NCBI GenBank assembly: GCA_947313765.1
Contig: CAMZNQ010000307.1
Location: 1 to 9,425, forward strand
Source of the DNA: an uncultured Sulfurovum sp.
GTDB lineage: Bacteria > Campylobacterota > Campylobacteria > Campylobacterales > Sulfurovaceae
Reading direction: 5' to 3'
Length of the DNA: 9,425 nt
Shown here: positions 1 to 4,758 of the stretch, piece by piece
How positions within the stretch are numbered: the first letter of the stretch is position 1
How the letters are laid out: the number at the start of each line of letters is the position of its first letter
Program-made: the position numbers and the translations under genes
Notes under the pieces: model-generated
Told to the model about the DNA's origin: nothing
What the model saw: the letters and a program-made list of their open reading frames with translations, nothing else
Databases searched by the model: none

Positions 1-18
1 AAACTTGTTAAAATTTTA

Positions 19-45
19 TGAGAATACAAGATTATTCTATTCTCA
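19..45. repeat. 8-bp inverted repeat, possible hairpin
   Basis: TGAGAATA (19-26) and TATTCTCA (38-45) are perfect inverted copies separated by 11 bases. On the minus strand this lies downstream of polA and could form the end of its transcript, but only a short mixed A/T stretch follows and there is no clean U tract. It is therefore not a convincing intrinsic terminator. The rest of 1-133 is AT-rich with no open frame I can support. Confidence 0.3.
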
Positions 46-133
46 ACCACATATTTTAAGAATTTTAAAGAACATAGAAAAACAAAAAATGTTATTCTAT
101 TCAAATTTTACAATTCTTTCGATTAAAGTACGC

Positions 134-199
134 TTATATCCACATAGCTGAAGCTAGGGGCTTTACGCTAAATTTAGGTAAACATTCTATTATCCAAAT
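134..199 (-). mobile_element. Probable remnant of an IS200/IS605-type element (tnpB 3' end / right-end hairpin)
   Basis: A patch richer in G+C than its surroundings. Read on the minus strand it contains GCCCC-TAGC-TTCA-GCTA-T-GTGG (about 141-161). This is a tetraloop stem TAGC/GCTA, a bulged T, then CCCC opposite GTGG with one mismatch. From memory, hairpins of this shape (AGCCCCTAGCTT..AGCTATGGGG) are common at the right end of IS605-family elements, where they overlap the tnpB 3' end and its guide RNA. The same strand has a 21-codon open frame ending in TAA at 134-136, including the residues FSVKPLASAM, that could be a TnpB tail. Everything upstream of it has been lost, since polA ends at 222. 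The family assignment is inference from pattern memory; what is seen directly is only the hairpin and the short frame. Confidence 0.38.
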
Positions 200-221
200 C
201 TACCTGTAATATAATCTTCTG

Positions 222-2897
222 TCAATTTAACTCTCCCCAAGAGTATCCAATGGATACAGAACACTCTAAAGGTGTATCTAAAGTCATAATATTTTCCATT
301 ATCTCTTTTAACTTTGCAGATACCTCATCAACAATATCTTCTCTAATCTCAAAAATAAGTTCATCATGAATTTGAAGTAGCATATATCCATCTATCTCTT
401 CTCTATTTAAATATATATCTATCTCTAACATAGAGAGTTTAATTAAATCTGCTGCAGAGCCTTGAAAAATTGTGTTAACAGACTCTCTCATAAAAGATGA
501 TTTCTGCATACCTGTAGCATTTTTATAATCAAAAAAACGTCTTCTTTTTAGAATAGTCTCTACATAACCTATCTTCTTAACATCATCTTGTATCTTCTCT
601 AAAAAGCCTTTAACTGTTGGAAAGTTTTTAAAGTAAGCTACAATAATCTCTTTTGCCTCTTTAACTGTAATGCCTAACTCTTCAGATAGTTTTTTTGCTC
701 CCATTCCATAGAGAATACCAAAATTTACCGATTTTGCATAGCTTCTTTTAACAGATGCCTCCTCTTCTCCAAATAGTTTAATAGCCGTTGCCATGTGAAT
801 ATCTATTCCATTATTGAAAGCATCTAAAAGTGCCTTATCTTTAGAGAAGTGAGCTAGAAGTCTAAGCTCTATTTGTGAGTAATCTATGCTTAAGAGTCTA
901 TATCCCTCTTTAGCTACAAAAGCATCACGAACAGTTCTACCTAATGGAGAACGTACTGGAATATTTTGTAGGTTTGGCTCTTTTGAACTCAATCGTCCTG
1001 TCGCTGTTCCTGTCTGTATAAAAGAGGTATATATTCTATTATTCTTATCCTCTTTAGCCAGTTTCAATAGTGGTTGAGCATAGGTAGAAAGCATCTTTTG
1101 GAGTGTTCTATATTCTAAAATTTTAGGAATAATCTCATGCTCATTTTTCAGAGAACTTAAAACCTTCTCATTTGTACTATATCCTGTTTTTGTTCTCTTT
1201 CCACCCTTTAGACCTAAATTAGAAAAGAGTATATTTCCTAACTGTTGAGTAGATTTTATATTAAATTCACTACCTGCTAGTCCATATATCTCATCTGTCA
1301 ATATATTTAACTCTTTAGTTAGCTTATCTTTTAATATGTTTAATTTTGAGATATTAACCTTGATTCCCCTCTGTTCCATTCCTATTAAGATATTGATAAA
1401 TGGATATTCAACCTTAAGTGCTTCATCTTTTAGATGTGTTAAAGAGGATAAATCTAAAGTTCTATCTAGCTTTTTATATAGCATAAATGTCATCCAAGCA
1501 TCCTCTCCTGCATAAAAGGTAGCTAACTCTATGTCAACAGAGGCAAAACTATCACCTTTTTTAACAACCTCTTTAAAGGGTTTCATCTTATAGTCAAAGA
1601 ATTTCTTAGCTAAGTAGTCCAATCCTACTTTTGTACCTGAATTTAAAAGCCATGCCATAATCATGGTATCTGCAAATGGTACTATCTTTTTCATATTATA
1701 TTGAAAATAGAGAAGAGAGAGGTCAAATTTTAGATTTTGACCTATTACTTTTGCTTTTAATATGGTATCTATTGCACTTAAAGCATCATCCATATTAATC
1801 TGTTCTGTTACCCCTAAATATGAGTGAGAGATGGGAACATAATATGCCTTTTTACTATCTAAAGAGAAAGAGAAACCAACCATTTTATCTTTTTTAGTAT
1901 CAAGTCCCATTGTTTCGGTGTCAAACGCAACTAAAGTTTGAGGAGTAATGGTATTGATAACTTCAAAAAGATTCTCTTTTGTATCAAGAGTGATTGCCTC
2001 AAAAGTTAAACTATTATTATCTTCTTCCTCGATATCTGTTATATCTAATCTTGCTTTTTTAATTGCCTGTTTCATCTCAAATCGTTCAAAATCATCTATG
2101 AGACAAGCTACATAATTCTTATCTTCAAAAGTAAAACTCTCTAAATCAAAATCTTTAAAAACATCTTGCTTCATGGTTACAAGCTCTCTTGAGAGAAAAG
2201 CACTCTCTTTACTCTCTAAAAGCTTTTTTTGAATGTTTGCTGTACCTGCATTTTCTATATCTTCATATATAGCTTCTAAGGTCTGATATTTATTAATAAG
2301 TTTACTTGCACCAACCTTCCCTATCCCCTTAACACCTGGGACATTATCTGAACTATCTCCAACAATGGCTTGAAAGTTGATAAAATCTTTTGGATATACT
2401 CCAAACTTTTTAAAACAATCCTCTTCTGTTATCTCTTTTTTACCTATAGAGTCATACATAACAACTCTACCATCTTCTATCATCTGATATAAATCTTTAT
2501 CATGAGAGACTATTCTTACCTTTAATCCTTGCTCTTTTCCATATTTAGCTAAAGTTGAGATAATATCATCTGCTTCAAAACCATCTTTAGCCAAATGTGC
2601 AAATCCCATCTCTCTTATCCAATCTATGGCTATGGGAAGCTGTTTTACCAAATCTTCTGGTGGTGCATCTCTGTTGGCTTTATACTCTGGATATATCTTA
2701 TTTCTAAATGTATCTCCTTTAGAGTCTAAAGCAAAAACAATGTAGTCTGTATTGTGGTCACGACGAAGTCCATCAACTAAATTTATAAAACCTGTCAATA
2801 ATCCCGTAGGAAAACCTTCTGAGTTTTTAAGTGGAGGGAGTGCAAAATAAGAGCGAAAAAAGAAGCCAAAAGTGTCAATAATAGTAAGTGTTTTCAA
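222..2897 (-). CDS. polA: DNA polymerase I (5' nuclease, 3'-5' exonuclease, polymerase)
   Basis: Cytoplasmic replication and repair polymerase, 891 aa, which fills gaps, removes Okazaki RNA primers and works in excision repair. The 5' nuclease domain (about 1-290) keeps acidic metal ligands D8, D58, E108, D110, D111, D133, D135, D181 and D184, plus a helix-hairpin-helix near 187-195. The 3'-5' exonuclease domain (about 300-480) is intact: DTE at 326-328, N388/D392 and YAGED with D466, so proofreading should be active. In many Pol I relatives this domain is dead. The polymerase domain shows motif A DYSQIELR (D672), motif B R718-K722-F726-Y730-G and motif C QIHDELIFE (H844, D845, E846). The start codon is TTG. 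It gives the normal family N-terminus, has AGG 7 bases upstream (AGGTTTACTATTG), and the next in-frame Met is at residue 97. The stop is TGA. It is divergent from the small gene at 3006. Confidence 0.97.
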   Translation of the reverse strand: MKTLTIIDTFGFFFRSYFALPPLKNSEGFPTGLLTGFINLVDGLRRDHNTDYIVFALDSKGDTFRNKIYPEYKANRDAPPEDLVKQLPIAIDWIREMGFAHLAKDGFEADDIISTLAKYGKEQGLKVRIVSHDKDLYQMIEDGRVVMYDSIGKKEITEEDCFKKFGVYPKDFINFQAIVGDSSDNVPGVKGIGKVGASKLINKYQTLEAIYEDIENAGTANIQKKLLESKESAFLSRELVTMKQDVFKDFDLESFTFEDKNYVACLIDDFERFEMKQAIKKARLDITDIEEEDNNSLTFEAITLDTKENLFEVINTITPQTLVAFDTETMGLDTKKDKMVGFSFSLDSKKAYYVPISHSYLGVTEQINMDDALSAIDTILKAKVIGQNLKFDLSLLYFQYNMKKIVPFADTMIMAWLLNSGTKVGLDYLAKKFFDYKMKPFKEVVKKGDSFASVDIELATFYAGEDAWMTFMLYKKLDRTLDLSSLTHLKDEALKVEYPFINILIGMEQRGIKVNISKLNILKDKLTKELNILTDEIYGLAGSEFNIKSTQQLGNILFSNLGLKGGKRTKTGYSTNEKVLSSLKNEHEIIPKILEYRTLQKMLSTYAQPLLKLAKEDKNNRIYTSFIQTGTATGRLSSKEPNLQNIPVRSPLGRTVRDAFVAKEGYRLLSIDYSQIELRLLAHFSKDKALLDAFNNGIDIHMATAIKLFGEEEASVKRSYAKSVNFGILYGMGAKKLSEELGITVKEAKEIIVAYFKNFPTVKGFLEKIQDDVKKIGYVETILKRRRFFDYKNATGMQKSSFMRESVNTIFQGSAADLIKLSMLEIDIYLNREEIDGYMLLQIHDELIFEIREDIVDEVSAKLKEIMENIMTLDTPLECSVSIGYSWGELN

Positions 2898-2934
2898 TAG
2901 TAAACCTAGTTTTTATATTTTGGATTCTATCTAA

Positions 2935-2947
2935 TTGTATATTACAA
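2935..2947 (-). promoter_or_regulatory. Candidate polA -10 box inside a short inverted repeat
   Basis: On the minus strand TAATAT (2939-2944), preceded directly by TG, lies about 42 bases upstream of the TTG start. It sits inside TTGTA-ATA-TACAA, a 5-bp inverted repeat that could serve as an operator. No clear -35 box is seen. The interval is so AT-rich that other -10 choices, such as TATAAA nearer the start, cannot be excluded. Confidence 0.3.
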
Positions 2948-2969
2948 CTTAATTTAATAGAATACTTAA

Positions 2970-2997
2970 TATAATATTAAATATTTTAATTAAAGGA
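2970..2997 (+). promoter_or_regulatory. -10 box and ribosome binding site of the small membrane gene
   Basis: A consensus TATAAT at 2970-2975 is followed by AAAGGA, whose AGGA at 2994-2997 lies 8 bases before the ATG at 3006. No matching -35 box is seen. Good initiation signals ahead of a gene that is interrupted after 27 codons suggest the interruption is recent. Confidence 0.45.
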
Positions 2998-3005
2998 TTA
3001 AGTTA

Positions 3006-3371
3006 ATGATTGCAACAAGTGACCCATATCGTATTGCTGTTAAAAATGATAGAAAAGATAGAGCGTTAAAAAGAAGAAAAGAGGAGTAAAAGAAAAAAGA
3101 GACAAGTAGAGAATTTCTAAATAAAAAAATATATATAAGAGATATAATAAATCTTCCAGATGGATTAGCTACTATTGTATTCACAGGATTATTCATTACG
3201 ATACCTTATCTAATAGGTACTCTTTTACTCTTTATAGCAGTTATAAAAATTAATTTAAATATTCATAATAACTTAGAAACATCTTTTGCCTTCTCTTGGG
3301 TTGTTGGATATGAGTTAATAGCAAGTTTACTAATATTAGGCATTATCATAACAACAATAAGGCTTAAATAG
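3006..3371 (+). pseudogene. Small two-helix membrane protein, interrupted by an in-frame stop
   Basis: From ATG 3006 (AGGA 8 bases upstream) the frame encodes 27 residues, starting MIATSDPYRIAV, rich in charged residues. It then meets TAA at 3087-3089. The same frame runs on for 93 further sense codons to TAG at 3369-3371. The downstream part has a basic linker, then INLPDGLATIVF leading into a hydrophobic segment of about 25 residues (about 59-84 of the restored 121-position frame). A short polar stretch containing NIHNNLE follows, then a second hydrophobic segment (about 94-118). The restored product would be a small inner-membrane protein with a cytoplasmic basic N-terminus. I do not recognise a named family. 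The two parts share one frame with no indel, and no ATG, GTG or TTG allows restart soon after the stop, so a single substitution (for example CAA or GAA to TAA) is the simplest explanation. Sequencing error or stop readthrough are alternatives. Its 3' end overlaps pyrF tail-to-tail by 8 bp. Confidence 0.6.
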
Positions 3372-4050
3372 CCTCAAGAATCCTTTTAACTTTCTCTTTT
3401 GGATTAATATCTCTATATATAGGGCGACCAATTACAGGAAAATCAACCATCTCTTTTTTAGCTAACTCTAAAGTTGCTACTCGCTGTTGGTCTTCTGCAT
3501 CCTCTCCAAAAGGTCTAATGGCAGGACAAAGTGTTAAAAAACTATCTGAAGTAGCTTCTTTAATTGCACGACTCTCAAAAGCACTACAGACAACTCCATC
3601 TAAACCATTCTCATAACTCATTTTTGCAAACTCTTTAGCTTTCTCTCCAATAGATTCTCCATAAATAGATGAAAAACTATCTTCATCAAAAGATGTTAAT
3701 GCTGTTACAGCCAAAACTAAAGGGCGATTCTCATAAGTAGATAATCTCTTCATAACTGTTTTCATCGCAACAGCTCCTGATGAGGCATGGATATTGAACA
3801 TATCTACGCCAAGTTTAGCTATCTCTTCAGAAGCATCTGCCATTGTATTAGGAATATCATAAAGTTTCATATCTAAAAATATCTTAAAATTTTGATTAAT
3901 CTTTTTCAATGCCTCAATAAATGGCTTTCCATCTCGTATATAGGCTCTAAAACCAACTTTCATCCAAATATTATCATAACTCTTTAATGACTCTGCTAAC
4001 TCTAAATTCTCTTTTGCCGATGGTAAATCCAATGCTACACATAATTTCAT
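3364..4050 (-). CDS. pyrF: Orotidine 5'-phosphate decarboxylase
   Basis: Catalyses the last step of de novo UMP synthesis, OMP to UMP plus CO2, in the cytosol. It is 228 aa, the usual size for the short bacterial form. The family's catalytic set is visible: D8 (VALDLP), K31 (MKVGF) and the signature [12 protein letters not shown] with D60, K62 and D65. The phosphate-binding end has PAIRP (R179) and VIGRPIYR (R209). I start at the ATG at 4048-4050 because the protein then begins directly with the first beta strand ([10 protein letters not shown]), and AGAGAG lies 7 bases upstream. The longer frame back to 4101 adds 17 residues unlike the family and would run over the ppiB promoter. It is divergent from ppiB and convergent, with 8 bp overlap, with the interrupted membrane gene. 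Confidence 0.96.
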   Translation of the reverse strand: MKLCVALDLPSAKENLELAESLKSYDNIWMKVGFRAYIRDGKPFIEALKKINQNFKIFLDMKLYDIPNTMADASEEIAKLGVDMFNIHASSGAVAMKTVMKRLSTYENRPLVLAVTALTSFDEDSFSSIYGESIGEKAKEFAKMSYENGLDGVVCSAFESRAIKEATSDSFLTLCPAIRPFGEDAEDQQRVATLELAKKEMVDFPVIGRPIYRDINPKEKVKRILEAI

Positions 4051-4077
4051 ACTAATTCTCTCTTTAATTAAAATGGC

Positions 4078-4083
4078 TATAAT
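4078..4083 (+). promoter_or_regulatory. -10 box of ppiB
   Basis: A perfect TATAAT 32 bases upstream of the ppiB ATG, in the 64-bp gap between the divergent pyrF and ppiB starts. There is no clear -35 hexamer. A start site near 4090 would leave a short leader containing the AAGGA at 4105-4109. Confidence 0.5.
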
Positions 4084-4087
4084 TCTA
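4082..4087 (-). promoter_or_regulatory. Candidate -10 box of pyrF, overlapping the ppiB -10
   Basis: TAGAAT on the minus strand, 32 bases upstream of the pyrF ATG. It shares two bases with the plus-strand TATAAT, so the two divergent promoters would compete for polymerase. TATAGC a few bases downstream is a weaker alternative. Confidence 0.3.
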
Positions 4088-4114
4088 CCCAAAATATACA
4101 AAATAAGGATTTAC

Positions 4115-4627
4115 ATGTCAAAAAGATATGATATAGCACAAGAGATAATGGATAGTTATAATTACGCTAAGGTTAACACATCAAAAGGAACAATTTGGAT
4201 TAAACTATATACACAAGATGCCCCAAATACAGTAGCAAACTTTGCACACTTATCAGAAATAGAATTTTATAACGGATTAAAATTTCACAGAGTAATTGCA
4301 GGATTCATGGCTCAAGGTGGTTGTCCAAATACAAGAGATGGTGCAAGAGGAATGGCAGGAACAGGTGGACCAGATTGGTCAATTGATTGTGAAACAGATA
4401 CAAGTCATGAAGCACATAGAAGAGGAACACTATCTATGGCACACGCAGGACCAAACACTGGTGGAAGTCAATTTTTCATCACTTTTGTACCAACGCCTCA
4501 TTTAGATGGTGTCCATACTGTATTTGGTGCAATAGAGTTAGATGATTCTGATAGTTTTAATGTACTTGACTCTATTGAACAAAATGATGACATTATCTCT
4601 ATTGAAGTTGTAGCATCTAAAAACTAA
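4115..4627 (+). CDS. ppiB: Cyclophilin-type peptidyl-prolyl cis-trans isomerase, cytoplasmic
   Basis: Speeds cis-trans isomerisation of X-Pro bonds during protein folding. It is 170 aa, a single cyclophilin domain with a ~20-residue N-terminal extension (MSKRYDIAQE...) and no signal peptide, hence cytosolic. Active-site residues are visible: F57-H58-R59 (the catalytic Arg), F64, M65 and Q67 (AGFMAQGG), GSQFFI at 117-122, and HLDGVHTVFG at 129-138. The position of human CypA Trp121 is His129, as in many bacterial cyclophilins, which predicts weak cyclosporin binding. ATG 4115 is chosen because AAGGA lies 5 bases upstream. The frame is open back to an ATG at 4073, but that would cross the TATAAT box and add 14 residues unlike the family. 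A large perfect palindrome follows the stop. Confidence 0.95.
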   Translation: MSKRYDIAQEIMDSYNYAKVNTSKGTIWIKLYTQDAPNTVANFAHLSEIEFYNGLKFHRVIAGFMAQGGCPNTRDGARGMAGTGGPDWSIDCETDTSHEAHRRGTLSMAHAGPNTGGSQFFITFVPTPHLDGVHTVFGAIELDDSDSFNVLDSIEQNDDIISIEVVASKN

Positions 4628-4638
4628 TTTTTACTACT

Positions 4639-4660
4639 CTCTCATATTTAAATATGAGAG
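4639..4660. repeat. Perfect 22-bp palindrome after ppiB
   Basis: The half-site CTCTCATATTT (4639-4649) is followed directly by its exact reverse complement (4650-4660), 11 bases after the ppiB stop. TTTTTA before it can also pair with TAAAAA after it across a bulge. As RNA it would form a long stem-loop on either strand. It may end or protect the ppiB transcript, but no U tract follows on either strand, so it is not a standard intrinsic terminator. A dimeric regulator site for the downstream c-di-GMP gene is also possible. Confidence 0.6.
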
Positions 4661-4725
4661 TAAAAAACACATTTTAAGAAAAAAACTCTTTTTTAAGGAA
4701 AAATATTAGTTTATATTGTTTTTTA

Positions 4726-4734
4726 TGGTATAAT
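4726..4734 (+). promoter_or_regulatory. Extended -10 promoter of the PAS/GGDEF/EAL gene
   Basis: TGG-TATAAT, an extended -10 element. The TATAAT touches an in-frame ATG at 4735, so transcription would begin at about 4741, past that codon. This argues for translation starting at 4759. Confidence 0.5.
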
Positions 4735-4748
4735 ATGTTTAAAAACAT

Positions 4749-4753
4749 AGGTG
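4749..4753 (+). promoter_or_regulatory. Ribosome binding site deciding the start at 4759
   Basis: AGGTG placed 5 bases before the ATG at 4759. The alternative ATGs at 4735 and 4798 have no Shine-Dalgarno-like sequence ahead of them. Confidence 0.5.
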
Positions 4754-4758
4754 CATAC

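Noticed and set aside
32..102. Direct repeat TTATTCTATTC at 32-42 and 92-102, 60 bases apart
   Set aside because: It is only two copies of an 11-base AT-rich word, with no conserved spacer or third unit. This is not a CRISPR array and could easily be chance.
886..1077. 63-codon plus-strand frame
   Set aside because: It lies inside the polymerase domain of polA on the other strand and has no start signals.
2990..3196. Hydrophobic minus-strand frame of 68 codons with an AAGG 7 bases before its ATG
   Set aside because: It is antisense to the interrupted membrane gene. The plus strand has the better promoter, a longer collinear frame and two well-formed membrane helices. The hydrophobicity here is a mirror effect of AT-rich sequence.
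4051..4101. Upstream extension of pyrF to an ATG at 4101
   Set aside because: The 17 added residues are unlike the family, cross the divergent promoter and lack a ribosome binding site, while ATG 4050 has AGAGAG 7 bases upstream.
4073..4114. Upstream extension of ppiB to an ATG at 4073
   Set aside because: It would overlap the TATAAT box. The ATG at 4115 has AAGGA at proper spacing.
4296..4505. 69-codon frame within ppiB
   Set aside because: It is an out-of-frame shadow of a conserved cyclophilin core, low in complexity and rich in Gln, Glu and Val.
4639..4670. Palindrome after ppiB as a standard rho-independent terminator
   Set aside because: The stem is good but As, not Ts, follow on the plus strand, and no U tract follows on the minus strand either.
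4735..4758. ATG at 4735 as start of the PAS/GGDEF/EAL gene
   Set aside because: It directly follows TATAAT and has no ribosome binding site. It would be absent from a transcript made from that promoter. It cannot be fully excluded if transcripts read through from ppiB.
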